DNA of 64,000 bases from Pyrocephalus nanus (taxonomy: Eukaryota > Chordata > Aves > Passeriformes > Tyrannidae). The position numbers and the translations under genes are program-made. The notes under the pieces are model-generated. The model was not told the origin of the DNA, ran no database searches, and saw only the letters and a program-made list of their open reading frames with translations. The DNA lies in contig CM076260.1 in NCBI GenBank assembly GCA_038380795.1, forward strand, positions 80,885,843-80,949,842, written 5' to 3'. The stretch's first letter is position 1. Every line of letters starts with the position of its first letter. Shown here one piece after another: positions 27,960-40,019 of this stretch.

Positions 27960-28390
27960 CTGCTAATAATTTATCAGCTCTAATCAGGGTGAAACCTATC
28001 CATTAAAATGTGTGCATAAATGTGATGATAGTACTACGAGTGCCTCATTATTGTTAATTCATTTAGTACTTAGTGTAATAGCACTAATCATAATTAACTT
28101 CTCTGGTATTAATAGGGTTGTCACACAATACGTACTGTATTTGTATGAGAATTCCATTCTAGATTCTCATTAATTAAAACACCATAAAAATGCCAGCACT
28201 TTAATTTTCTTTGTATTAAATACTATGAGGAGGCTTCCAAGTTTTTCCTATTAGAATTTATCAAAATACTGCTGCTACATTAATTTTAGCCAGGAATAAT
28301 AGTTTGTAACCACCTATTTATCAGTTAATTAATTTACTGTTTAAAAGTCTTTAATTTTTCAGGGGATTACTGTTGCTAATGCACAGAGGA
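27960..28390. promoter_or_regulatory. Candidate conserved non-coding element (homeodomain-core cluster)
   Basis: More than twenty ATTA/TAAT cores fall within 430 bp. They include paired, palindromic forms such as CATTAATTAAAAC at about 28169 and GTTAATTAATTTAC at about 28324, and the string GCACTAATCATAATTAAC at about 28082. It also holds three CpGs around this region despite the depleted background, and lacks repeat-family text and open frames. The block stops just before the GC-rich block at 28.49 kb. It reads like the core of a deeply conserved developmental enhancer, but conservation was not tested and AT-rich DNA can mimic this. Confidence 0.35.
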
Positions 28391-28489
28391 GGAACTGTAG
28401 CTTAATATACCAATTATAGAGTTTCTGTGAGGCTAAATACTTGGTGTTTTCTGAATAGGTCTCTCTGCCAATCTTCACAAAATACTCAG

Positions 28490-28960
28490 TGTCAGGGTTC
28501 TGCAGGGCTGGTGTGTCCCTGGGACAGGGTCTTGGGGACCAGGTGCTATGGGGACTCTGTCAGGGGCAGGCTGGGCAGCCGGGTCCTTACTCTCCCAACA
28601 TCCCAGCCAGGAGCAGGGCAGTTTGGGACAGCCCTCACCCTGGGCACCTGCCTGGGAATGGTGCTGGGCTGGGGCCAATCCTGGGTGTGGACCTGCAGGT
28701 GTGGTTCCATGTCTGGTCCCATGGGGCCTGTGGCAGGCACAGATGTGGGGACTGCAGCACTTGTGGGAGTTGAGGCTCAGACTAAAGCAGCTCCCATGGG
28801 AAGGAGTTCTTCCTGCAGCACTCTCTGGAGCCTCTGCAGAGGCAGCATGAGGAAGGGGCAGCCCAGTGGCGCTGTCTCAAATTTGGCCCTGAGCACAGGC
28901 AGCCAAACCTCCAGAAGGGGAATGATCTCAGAGCCCTTCCCAAGGTATTTCTGCTTCAGG
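28490..28960. other. GC-rich, CpG-depleted block of unknown origin
   Basis: An abrupt rise in composition, about two-thirds G+C by hand count of one line (28561-28620), in AT-rich surroundings. I see only two CpG dinucleotides in ~470 bp (near 28579 and 28870), while TG and CA are abundant. That argues against a CpG-island promoter and for a formerly CpG-rich sequence decayed by methylation, or an inserted repeat. It is open in several frames, the longest being 197 codons on the plus strand (28427-29020), the longest open frame in the window, but the glycine/tryptophan/serine-rich product has no domain I recognise, and high GC by itself lowers stop frequency. An AATAAA lies at 28962-28967, so an LTR or retroposed 3' end is possible. 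Confidence 0.6.
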
Positions 28961-30339
28961 AATAAAGAACAAAGGCAGTGTATTCATGACATCTGTATTG
29001 ACAGCTTTAGGGCTCTGTAAGCTACCCCTCTACAGTAAGTTATTCTGAAATTTCTGGCAGCCTTCTCTCTGCCTCCTGCTTTCTCCTAGGCCTTGATGCA
29101 CGGCTCTAACTAATCCTTTTGGTTGGCTCATGGAAATCTTTAATCGGAGCGCAGACACAGAGAAATTCTTCGTTTCTTTTACCTCTGGTAGTAGGCTTCA
29201 GCCTCCTGAATGTGAAAACTGATGGCTACAAGGTGGAAATGCTGCTGTCCACAAGTTGATGTATGCTCTGGATGTGAGCACTAGCAACACAGAAAGGTAG
29301 AAGTTGAACACCTTTTGTGTCCTGATCAGTGTACATCAGGCCTGTGACCAGCTTTGGGCAGCCCTTGGGGCTGGCACAAGGTGCTTCTCATGAAGTCTGC
29401 TGGGCGTACAGTAAAGTCCCAATCCTGGTTCCTACTCCTGTCTGTGGGAGTTTTGCTGTTGAAGTGAAGGAAGCAGATATTGCCTGCTGCCTTTGTCTGT
29501 GACAGAATGAGCTGGGGACATGGCATGAAGAGGACTAAGAGCTGTAGTAGTTTGGTATTCAAAGAGTAAATCCATATTGTGTATTGGCTCACTTGTTACG
29601 GACGTGGAGTCTTGGCCAGCTGGAGGTTGGTCCTGTTATAGGAATCACATGGCTTATGTGATAAGGGCTGGCGTTCACACTGGCCACTGTGAGGCAACCC
29701 ATCACAGGAGATGATGTGGTAATAAACAATGCTAATGTTCCTACAGTTCAAGCTCTTGTATGCTCTTCTATACATTCACTGATGTTATTGGTACTCAAGG
29801 CATTAAAAAAAAATCATTAGTTAAATCCTACTTCCTCAGCCCAAATTCGATTATGTCTAATAAAAGCCCAAGGGTTTGCTTTATTGTTTCTCCTTCTTTT
29901 TGCCTTTTGGTTCTTTGGAATATGCTGTCTCTGCCACCCTAGGTTATAAGAGCTGTAGGTTCTCATGTTAGCAGATGAATTGTGGAGCTGAAAGTAAAAC
30001 ACCAAGTAGCCTGTGGCCACACACCAAGATACTTCATGGCAGGATTATAACATAAGATTTGGAGTGGGATATTTAAACTTGACATGCTAGAGGAGCAGCT
30101 GGAGTTGTACCTTGAGTGGTGACTTGAGGGACCAGCATGCAATACCTGGTTTGAACTGTTATTATTGATCTAGGAATTTGTAGCTCTCTACAGTACCAGA
30201 GAGTTTCATCTCTATAATTTTCTAATCTACAAACATCCTGTGGTGTGTTTTAATAGGTCTTATTCTCTACAGAAGCATCTAAGTTGAGTATGACCTTTAG
30301 AAGATCTTTGTTTTCAGACTGAGTGCTTCAGGATCCATG
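28961..30339. other. Unassigned DNA, no gene seen
   Basis: About 1.4 kb of mixed composition. A short stretch at 29085-29200 holds four CpGs (29101, 29145, 29150, 29171) within 75 bp, unlike its flanks. No repeat family or credible exon was recognised. Confidence 0.45.
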
Positions 30340-30725
30340 AACAAATATAGGGTTAATTAAAATTCATATTTCCTTTATATTTTCTTTCTGCTTCATTTGT
30401 ATTCAGGACATGTCCTGAGCAGGTTTATTTTGATAGATGTTATCCACAATAAATTGAAATACCTTCCACAGTGCTCTCTGTAAGATAAGAAAAAATTACT
30501 TGAGTTATATTCCTAAATCCTAGGTGATTATGTCAGTAGATTGATTCATGCTGTAGGTTTCCACCTTCATTTAAACATTGCTGAAATGAGCCTGAAGCTT
30601 AATAACTTTTATCAGCTCTCTAAGAAAATGTTGGAAATTGTTAATTGATTGTGCATTATAAAATATTTATACAGCAGTAAAATCATCATTCTTATCACTG
30701 ATACACACTCTGGAGCAAAATCCAT
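30340..30725. promoter_or_regulatory. Candidate conserved non-coding element
   Basis: No repeat signature and no frame. There is a run of TAAT/ATTA and GATA-like strings: GTTAATTAAAATTCATATTT at about 30351, CTTAATAACTTTTATCAGC at about 30598, TTGTTAATTGATTGTGCATT at about 30638, and TTATCACTGATACAC at about 30693. The texture resembles gene-desert enhancers. This is an inference only. Confidence 0.25.
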
Positions 30726-32404
30726 CCATCAATTTAGCCATTTTCTATTCTGTTTTGTTTTCTTCTCTCACAGGGCAGTTTGTGTTGTTATGTATGTGGT
30801 ATAGTATAATAGAATGAATACCCTTTTGATGCCAGCACTGTTAGGGTAGCTGGTTATTCAGGTTAAAGTAATACCAAAGAGCTGAATAGACTGCCTGTCT
30901 CACAACCAGGTCCCAAGCTTCAATATAATGAAAGGTGAAAAAGTATGTCTATGGACATTGTCCAAGTGATAATGATTGTTCTGAATATAAAGGAATGTAT
31001 AAGAGTAACCAAATCTTGATCTCACTTTATATGTCCATAGCAGATCTATGTAATTAGGATTTATTTTGTAGTATTTTTCTTTGAGAATCTGCAGTTTGCA
31101 AAGGCATACAACATTCAGGTAAGCAACGCAGAAATGTATAGCCCAAATGTACATGTATGCTTATAAATATAAAATCTCACACTGTACAAAAGATACTTTT
31201 TAAAATACATAAAGGTATTTATTGGTGGGCACACTTTCTAGTAATAGAAAAAGATATATATCAGCTGCGTCTCACTGCCAATATGTGGATCATCTGTGGC
31301 TCACTACCAGTACCCTGTCCATGCGACAGAAATATAATCTAACACTTGAATTCAAATCCTTAGCTAGAGATGGTAAAACTTTTCTTCTAGCAGGGCAAAA
31401 AGCTCTTCAGAAATTGATAACAGTATAATGTGATTCAGGTAATCTAAGATATGAACTGTCTCCTGGAATACCTCTTCTCCTTCAGTAGGCTACTGGAGTG
31501 CCTAAATAGTTACCTTAATATGGAGGCATTTAAGTGCCCATGTAAGGTGAGATAGGACTGAACTTGCATCTGCAAAACATAATTGTAAGTTTTAAAGACT
31601 TGTAAAAATGTTTAAAGCTCATCAGAGACAGGCCATTCTAGTGGATAGTGAACTAGATATGGTATCCTGGCTAGACATGGGACCTGGCCTGTTCCTGTCT
31701 TGCTGGGTGAACTATGAACAGCTCTTTGTCAGTTCTTCTTAGGTCTTTTACCATCTCCATACAACACTCAGTGCAGATTCAGAGGACAGTGAGACCTTTT
31801 GTACACTGTCATAAAAAAATGTTAATAATTTTAACTTCAAAATTCCCTCTCTTTGCAAATGTGTTGTGTTTTAAGGTGTCTTGGCAGTGTGTGATCTTGT
31901 CTATCTTCTCACTGCTGGAAAAAGGTGAAATTGTTTTCAAGATTTCTGACAGAAAAAAAAATATTTTTATATTCTGTCTGCCTCCTTTTTTTTTTTTTTC
32001 TGGCAGACAATTCATGTCCATTTGTAAAAAGTCTGTTTTCTAACTTGGCATAATACTATTGATTGGCAGAGATGAAGTGGGCTGTTTGCTTATAGTTTGT
32101 GTCAATGAGGAAGAGTCCTTTTAATATCCTGTGTTGATCAGAAATTTTCTCATTTTTAAGAGGGAAATGGGAAATATGAGACCATGTCTGCAATAAGAAA
32201 AGTGACTCTCTGAGTGTGATGCATTATTATGTTCTATGCTCTAGTGTGTTTTCTGAGTTCCTATTTGCTTAGAACAAGGTTTTGTTGCTTCAAACCTCAC
32301 GTGACACCGTGACAAAAAACGTTCTGCTTTGTCTCTTGCAGTGTCAGATACAACTGCAGCCAAGCCCAGAGCCTTTCCCTCTTGGTGTTGAGATGAAAAG
32401 AAGT
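30726..32404. other. Unassigned DNA, no gene seen
   Basis: About 1.7 kb. A T-rich stretch near 31987-32000 and a matching A-rich stretch near 31952 inflate frames on both strands. No family match was seen. Confidence 0.45.
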
Positions 32405-32672
32405 TCATAGAATCATAGCACAATTTGTGTTGGAAAGGACCTTTAAAGGTCATATATTCCAACTCCCCTTGCAATAAGCAGGGACATCATCAACTAGATT
32501 AAACTGCTCAGAGTCTCATCCAACCTGGCCTTGAACACTTCAAGGGCATCCACCACTTCTCTGGGCAACCTATTGCAGTGTTTCACTACTCTCATTGTAA
32601 AGACTTCTTCCTTATATCTAGTTTAAGTCTAATGAAATCTGTTTTCTATTCTTTTTTCCCTTGTACCAGTAA
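32405..32672 (-). mobile_element. CR1 LINE, 5'-truncated 3' end
   Basis: Starts with TCATAGAATCATAG, the inverted CR1 terminal repeat, then GTTGGAAAGGACCTTTAAAG, AACCTGGCCTTGAACACTTC, CACCACTTCTCTGGGCAACC and TTCTTCCTTATATCTAGTTT in the standard CR1 order. It is a minus-strand copy of about 270 bp that covers the 3' UTR and the last few codons of ORF2 only. Match to the familiar avian form is good, so it is moderately young compared with the copies at 24.1 and 42.5 kb. The inner end is near 32672, where the text stops following CR1. Confidence 0.92.
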
Positions 32673-34779
32673 TGAAATAAATTTGGCTGCCTGACAGGTC
32701 CCTACATTTTTTCTGAATTCCAAAGTCACCAGATATGTTGAGGAAGAACCTGACAGAGAATTGCGTTGCAGAGATGCTGTTTCAGAATTTCCTTTCTGAG
32801 GCTACTTCCACTTTTGAAGAGGTTCCACCAAGATTTGTACATGTGTTTGTCTTTATCTCTTTTTTCACTTATAAACTTCATGAAAACTTTATCTATTTTG
32901 TAAATTGTGTTTTCAGACCCAAAAAAACATTTATGTGCCTCATAGTTTATTCATTTCCACCCTATTTGTTGATCTAAAGAAGATGCAACCTCTCCTCATT
33001 ACCCTTGCTTATACACTTAATACTGCCATGAGTACTTGAACAAATCTTAGAGATTTTTGCCATTAAAACATGTGTTGCTCTTGTAGAGTGTCCCACTTAT
33101 CTATGCACCATTATCAAAACTGTAAGCAACTTTTTTTTCCCACTCATGGATTAAAACTGTGATGTTGAACTTGGTTTTTGTGCATAATCTAGCACAGTGT
33201 CTATCTGCCTGGACACCAGTAAACACATTTGTTTGGCTGAAAATTTCTATGACCAACTCTTAGTAAAGCTGCAGTGATGTTGGGAGGCATCACTTCAATC
33301 TTTCCTTATACAGATGCTAAAAGAAATATGACATTATTAAGTATTGCAAGCCTGTTATGTATTCAACGACTTTAGATAGTTAGAATTCAGGGCTGACTTG
33401 TGTCTTCTCACAAACGTTTCTTTTTTCTGAGATAACTTGATCTTAATAGGGAGGCCAGGACACATTTCTGGTATACTCAGCTCATGAGGTAGCTGCAGTA
33501 GATTTGCACTAGATTTGCAAGAGCTTTTAGGAAAGGCAGAGGAGTGGAGTACTGCTTTACAGGCAGGGGCTGCAAAATCTTGACTTGCCTTGAAAATTCA
33601 AGCTGTGAGGTGACACGGTAACAGTCCATTACTATATTGGCAGACATTACAGTTCTCTCTCTCTCCCTGTTTAATCTGAGACAGTACTGTGCTAGGAGAA
33701 AAAGAGAATGGTTCAAACCTTTCAAGCAGTGAGTTTTTGAGACATTTTCTTACTCTGTGGTGGAGAAAAAACCCGAAACACTTCATGATGGGTTTTAATA
33801 AATTTAGGAGTAGAAGATATAAAACAGCAGGAGACTCAGAAACTCTGAACTCCTAGAACTCCTTTATAGTGCTGCTTTTCTGTGGAGAATTTAATCCTCT
33901 TCTGTGTAAATTATTCCATACTTGCCACCCCAAGAAGTAGGTTACACTGCATTATTTTTTCCAGAGTTTAAATTTCTTAATCCGCTCCTCAGCCCCATAC
34001 AGGGAGGTCTACTTGCCTAATACTTTGCTCATGTTCATGAGCAAATTGGCTGGCAGGAGAAGGGGAAGCAAAGGAGAAGAAGGAATTAAATCTGGCCCCA
34101 TTTACTTGCCATTAAAACTACTCAAACTGTATTGAATTACTATAATGAAATTTTATTTTAAAATTTATCTATGCCGATAAAAATGATTTTCCCTTATTTT
34201 TTTAGCTCTTGTTAAAATCTGGAATTATTTTCTTTTTAATGCTGCTGTCCCTTTCTCTCTTTCTATCTCTCCAGTCCTAAAGTGCAAAAACTAAGAATGC
34301 CCTGACTCATTCAACTGCATATTGCTAACACTAGTAAAGGTTACCCTGATGACTTGGGGAAGGAATAGAGAAAAACAGATGAAGATCAATTTCTTCAGAA
34401 AACTTGCAGAACTAAAATCTCATTTCTGAAGAGTCATAAAATCTGTACTTTACTGAGACAGGTTGCATCCTTTAGACCATTAATGGCATGGGCTGCACAG
34501 GGAAATATATATGGCATTGTATAGAAATGGAGGCAATTCACAATTTTTCTGGAGGAAAGAGACAAAAGGAAGGTGTAAGGATTTTGAGCAGTTTATCACG
34601 TGGAAATAAAAAGAAGAGTGTCCTCTCCATGTCCTCTCCACAGACCTGGCTCTGTGGGTTAGGAACCACAGCCTGGGAGCCTTCACTTGCCAACATTCTC
34701 CTATGAAAATCTGGGAACCTAGATGAAAACCTGATCACATTGATGTCAACAAGAAGTTTTGGCACTGACATCAATGAGG
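32673..34779. other. Unassigned DNA, no gene seen
   Basis: About 2.1 kb. The part directly right of the CR1 (32673-33300) could be a more diverged CR1 interior, but I cannot align it by eye. No gene was recognised. Confidence 0.4.
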
Positions 34780-35060
34780 CTAAAATTTTATCCGTTTTAT
34801 TTTACAGTTGTTCTGCATTCATAAAGTGCAAGGTATGTACTTTTTACCGTGGCTGCACATGAAAGAGTTATTTATGTACCTATTGCGAAAAGGTGTAGTT
34901 TCTCAGTTAATATGCCAGAGGCTTCGCCAACGTGATATGAGCTAAAGGAATAAATTATTAAGAGACTACTGGCACTGGGATATTGCAAGGGGAAAAATAT
35001 CTATAGTTAGGGCCAGATGTTAAACTGGAGTTTCAAAATTAATATTCTGTATGTAGGATA
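34780..35060. promoter_or_regulatory. Candidate conserved non-coding element with retained CpGs
   Basis: Five CpGs (34793, 34848, 34886, 34925, 34931) lie within 140 bp in a window where hundreds of bases often hold none. The block also has AATAAATTATTAAGAG at about 34949 and CAGTTAATATGCC at about 34905, and no repeat or open-frame signature. Retained CpGs in AT-rich DNA suggest either selection or low methylation, both typical of enhancers. This is an inference. Confidence 0.3.
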
Positions 35061-37366
35061 GCTATTGAAGCTGAAAGGCTTAAGCAAAATGCAAACCTTT
35101 TGGGGAGATTAAAAACTCAGGCCTCACCACTGAAAACTGGAAACTTTTCCCTCAGGAGAGGCTTTCTATTCGTGAAATGGAGATAACAACGTTCCTCTTC
35201 TTCCTTTTATTTCTTAGTATCTTCTGGCCAGAGAAAATTAGTAATAATGTATTTACATAGTCTGTGTTATAATGAACTGTTTGTGTGAATTTATAAAAGT
35301 ATGAAGAAGAATTCACTGACATTGATCAAGACAGAAGTTCTCTTTATATCCCAAAGAAAAACAACAGTGACTGTTTTTGAAGTACAGTAAATTGATCAGA
35401 TGTTTCTTAGTATCTTATTGTGCTTCATCCAGTATTTTAATGAAAGAATAAGATATTTCTCATCACAGTGCCAAAACCATAGAATTGAGAGAAGCAAATT
35501 GCTGTTGTTATGGGAACAAACAGGTCCAGCAAACTGCTGCAGCTGAATTATTTTGAAACAGAACTGGCTTCTTTCCTGGATTCTGCACATATGTGAAACT
35601 AGCCTGATTCCAGTATGGCCCAAAGCCTGCAACACAGGCTTTGCTAATGGTGGTATTTGTGCCTTTGACACACTCTTTGTCATCTGTGCTATTTCAGTCA
35701 TTCCTTCTCTAGGATATGCCTTATTTCTGGTGTTTCTGCTTTAATTTCACATCCATTCCTGTCTTTTCTTTCTGCAGTGTGGCCTCCAAAATCTGAGATT
35801 TGATTTAAGTGAAAGCATGTGCTGCATGTTGACAGAACAGCTATCTGTCCCTCTCCTTCAGGTGTGTGTGCACACAAGCAGAGAATGAAAGTGGAAATAA
35901 AATCCCAAATCTTTACTTGGGAAAAATTTACATTAATCAAGCTAAAAGACAGCCCTCTTATCTACTTATGCTGATGGATCTTTATCTTTCCTACATTATC
36001 AGTTCTAGAAGATAACAAAGCATGTACTAATACACCAATATTAATACACTAATACAAATATGAAGCCAGTGGTGCTCATGAAAAGAAAAAAGTACTTATA
36101 CAACCTGCGTGCCAAGCATGTTCTGCCTTAGAGTCAATCAATTAAACTTTGTTCTGATGTAATTCTCATAATTTAGTGTCTTTGCCTGAGACTCTGATTT
36201 TGACTTCAGAAATGGTTTCTCTACCCACAGAGAGCATATTAAACATGCTCAATTTCTGATTGTACCAAAGTGTGAAAGTTGGTAATGTTGTCTTCTCTGT
36301 TCCTCATTGTAGCACCTAAACAGCATAGACAGAATGTTAAAATTGTGCTGCAGTCAGAGCCTCCCAGTGGACAATTTTTTTTGAAAGGGAAAAAGGCAGT
36401 TTCTCTTTAATTAGGACAGCAATGCTGTTTTCCTCAAATGCCAACATCTAACACTGTGAGGAGACCAAAAATAATGGGGCTACCATGCAGTAAATAACTG
36501 TGTGTGATATTACAGTTTTACAGAGCAAGAAATACTTTGCTTGTGCTTCACTAGGCTTTTGCTTTATGAGACAATAAAGTCCTCTGGCAAATAAATGGCA
36601 GGACCTCAGCCCAAGGGAGTGGTGATGCTTCTCAGAAGTGTTTTTCAGGGCTTGTTTATTGCCTTATAAACTCAAAGCCAAATTAAGTTGCTAAAATGTT
36701 ACATTTTGCATATGAATTATACCTCCCCTGTCTATCTGCAGTTATGCATACTTCTTATTGCCTAGGTTTCATTCCCTTCTGTCTGTTCTCCTTTACATTT
36801 CTACCTGTATATATTGTGCTAGGTGGAACTCCTAGCCCAAAATGTATGAGAAATTTCACTACTGCTAACCTTACGTATTTACAAGTCAGGCACCAAAATC
36901 ATAAGTTGCCAAATGCTGGATATGTCTTCTGGGATCTGAGCTGATATTTTATATCTGGAACATGCTAGAGCTTTGTGGACTTACAAATATGCTGTGTGGA
37001 AAAAAAAAAGAAAATGGAGGTTAAGAATCTCAAGTGCCTTTAGTGGCTCAGGCTTCAAATATGCTGTGAGAGTCGGGAACACTGAGCGTGTCTTATTCAT
37101 TCCTGACAAGGACACCTTTCAGCCATGGGTGACTACTGACATGAACAGTCAGCCCTTCTACAAAGTTGTCTGTAGTGAAGTTGAAAACCAGGCTGGTGAA
37201 CAAATGTCATCCAGATGTGTTCTCCCATCTGAATCTTGCAAATCCACGCAGATCTCTCTCCCTGTCACTGCCCCTGTCACTGCCTACAGGATACTTAAAA
37301 AATGCAAGAAACAAGACAGAAGATGAAATTATTTCAGATTGTCCATAGATGTAACAAAATGTAATA
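35061..37366. other. Unassigned DNA, no gene seen
   Basis: About 2.3 kb. A short piece at 35130-35215 (CTATTCGTGAAATGGAGATA) vaguely recalls the MIR SINE pattern 'atctgtaaaatggggataat' but is too short to call. A 117-codon plus frame at 36973-37326 has no recognisable domain. Confidence 0.4.
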
Positions 37367-37640
37367 AGATCATAGGCTAATTCAGGCTGGGAGGGACTTA
37401 AGGGGTTCTCTATTCTCTTTCAGCCTACTTAAGGCAGAATCAGACCAGGGTGCTCAGTAAGGTCTTGGTTGTCTCCAAGGATGCAGATTGGAGAGCCGTT
37501 TATGTACTTTGAACCTTTCTTCTTTCAGTATATATCCTTTGCCTGCCACCCTCCTGCCATTTGTCTCTGGAAGGAATCTTGTCTCTGTCTTCTTGATAAC
37601 TGCCTCATAGATATGGAAAGGCCGATATTAGGAGATGAAA
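37367..37640 (-). mobile_element. CR1 LINE fragment, diverged
   Basis: AGATCATAGGCTAATTCAGG, then CTGGGAGGGACTTAAGG, GCAGAATCAGACCAGGGTGC and TCTCCAAGGATGCAGATTGG, follow the inverted CR1 3' end of the 'ggttggaagggacctcaggaggtctc' subtype. Later text (CCTCCTGCCATTTGTCTCTG, TCTTCTTGATAACTGCCTCA, GGAAAGGCCGATATTAGGAG) matches the ORF2 tail region of the same subtype in reverse. The copy is more diverged than those at 32.4 and 57.2 kb, with indels near 37497-37540. It is a 5'-truncated minus-strand copy with no functional domain. Confidence 0.8.
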
Positions 37641-40019
37641 TTGAGCAGAGGGAAATTTAGGTCCACTTCTTTTATTTTTCTTTTTATCAGGGAAGGCTGT
37701 GAAGCTCTGGACCACATTGCCAGACTAATTTAAAACCACTGTAAGAAATAATTTTGCATGGACACTAGAGGAGAGGAGACAATTTCTTTTGTCCTTTATA
37801 TCATATGATCTAATTAATGTTTTAGGGAGTGTGACCTGATGGAATTATAGACTGTGAAGATTAGAAACACTTCTTTATCCATGCCAAATCAATCCTTAAT
37901 TTCTTCTGGTCAATAGTCTGCAATTATGTTAATGCTATTTATGAAGATTTAGTTATGGGGACTCTTATGAACTGTGGAATGCTGACCTTCATATTCTATT
38001 TTGTTAACAAATTCTTTGAGATGGGATGAAGTGCAAATGTTTCCATTCCCTCTGTTACTCAGCTCTTGCTGTTCTCCCTGATCTGCTTCAATCTCCCATG
38101 CAGCTACATTTAAGACTCAATGCTTATTTTTTCCATAGATGATGATATATAGTGAATGTGGACAAAGTGGCTGCTCCACGAGTCATTTTATGAATATCAT
38201 ACTTTTACTGGCTTCTTCTATTACATTTCTGTTGAAGTGCTGTTTGCAAAGGGGCTCAGTGGGAAGTGAGTTGCCCTGCCTTCTACAGGTGTTTGTGTGA
38301 GCTGAGCCCAATTGAGCATTAGATAGAACAGGTGTATGGGCACTGCTTGGTGATAACCAGCATCTTGTTGCTCCTTGTTTCCCATTGTTGAGATTAAACA
38401 AGGCTGAATTTGAAAAAAGGCTGAAGTGAGCTCTGTTAGGTCTGGAGCCTGAGTGCAAACTCTTAGAGACTGTAAGGTTGTTTACCTCAACAGATCCATG
38501 AACTTTAGAGAGATAAAGACTTGGAGCCTTGCTGAGGAACTTACAGAGAGCCTGAGGTTGGGTTTCAGGCTGGTGAACTTGAATGTCTGCATTTTGCCTA
38601 TGGAAAGAGGGACTCTGATGTTAAAATGGGAGGTGTGGAGCGGGGCCTCCTGTCACTCCAGCTAATGGCATAGCTCCCACCATCTGCAGGAGCAACGTCT
38701 GGAGTTATGCTGGGTAAGTTACTGCAGTGTTGTGTGATTGCTGATGAAGCAATGGCAGTTGAAAGTCATATTACTGTTCAGCTCCTTAAAAGTGTCAAAA
38801 TAGAAGCCAATGAAATGGTCACTGGGAATTCAAAATTGATCATACTTACTGGAGTTTTAATTTAACTGAAAGGCCTGAGTCCTGTCCCTTGAGGGCAATG
38901 CAAAAATACTCGTTTTAGTGAAGACAAGGAGATCCAAGAGTTTGTTCACAAACAGTATTTCTTGTAGTGAAAACTTAAGAACTCAATCTCTAAGTCCTTC
39001 TGTGATATCACACCATGAAAAATATCCTAAATTGCGTAGGTTGAAAAGTCTCAGGAGTTGAAAGCCAATGCAGTTGTTTTTTTGGGGTCTACTTATGATT
39101 TTTTGAGTGCCTGAAATTACCTTTCTTTATACTGTAATTTTTGGCATACTTCTGTTTTCTGGGGGTTAATATTCAGACTCTCATAAGTGAATAATATAAA
39201 ATAGTAGCTTCCTTTGTTGTAATTTTTTTAAACTTTATTTTTATTAAACTAGGAATTTAAAATATTCTGTGGCTGTTTTACAAGAGTTCTATAATCAAGA
39301 ATATCACAATTCCCATTCTTTTTCCATGTCAACTATTAGTTTAACAGTGAAAGTCTTAATTAATTTACTACCCCTACAATATGTTGTCTTTCTATCAAAG
39401 ATCCATATTTAAATGTTCCTTGCAGATTGGCCTTGTCAAAGAGCATAATTGAAGGATAAAAATTAGGGTATTCTTTCTTGAAAACAGGCTAATTTATATA
39501 CCACATAAGGATTACTTGCTATGCTTTTTTTTCTGTGAAGTAGTGCAAAACGTTCTGCCTTATCAAATCTGGGTCCTTTTTGGTTGTTTTTTCAGTAATT
39601 AGAGTTCTCACCATGTATGGGACTGAACTTGTGCTGAAGCCTGAGCTTGATCTATGTGGTTTCGAATGTTGACATTCTCTATTGGCATGTTTACAAGTCT
39701 ATGGGATAGGGTTTTTTCCCCCTCTCCTGAGCCCACAACAGAGTTTAGGAAAAAATGCAGTTCTCCCTTCAATATTTCAGGGCATATGTCTGGGTTGGTA
39801 GTGAGGTACTGTCATTCCTAAACCATATTTTTTAGTATAAAATACAGAGATCTACTTGTTACACTTCTCCCGTGTGCTTTAACCTTTATCTGTTATACAA
39901 ACCACAACCTAAAGCCCTTTGTTAGCCATTGTTCTTAAAAATTAAACCTTCCAGTTATTGCATCTGGACCATGATAAAGTGCAATGAGGGGAGGCTGTAG
40001 CTGGTCTTGGTATGTTAGT
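37641..40019. other. Unassigned DNA, no gene seen
   Basis: About 2.4 kb of AT-rich DNA. No credible exon, RNA gene or repeat family was seen. Confidence 0.45.

Noticed and set aside
28490..28960. CpG-island promoter
   Set aside because: High G+C but only about two CpGs, which is the opposite of a promoter island.
28427..29020. 197-codon plus-strand frame as a protein-coding gene
   Set aside because: It lies in GC-rich DNA where stops are rare, other frames on both strands are also open, and the product has no recognisable domain. It is kept only as an anomaly of composition.
35130..35215. Second MIR SINE
   Set aside because: Only the string near 35170-35190 is similar and the MIR core anchor (CTTGGGCAAGTCA) is absent.
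39655..39675. TTTCGAA string as a possible tRNA T-arm
   Set aside because: No matching A box, acceptor stem or cloverleaf around it; no tRNA seen anywhere in the window.
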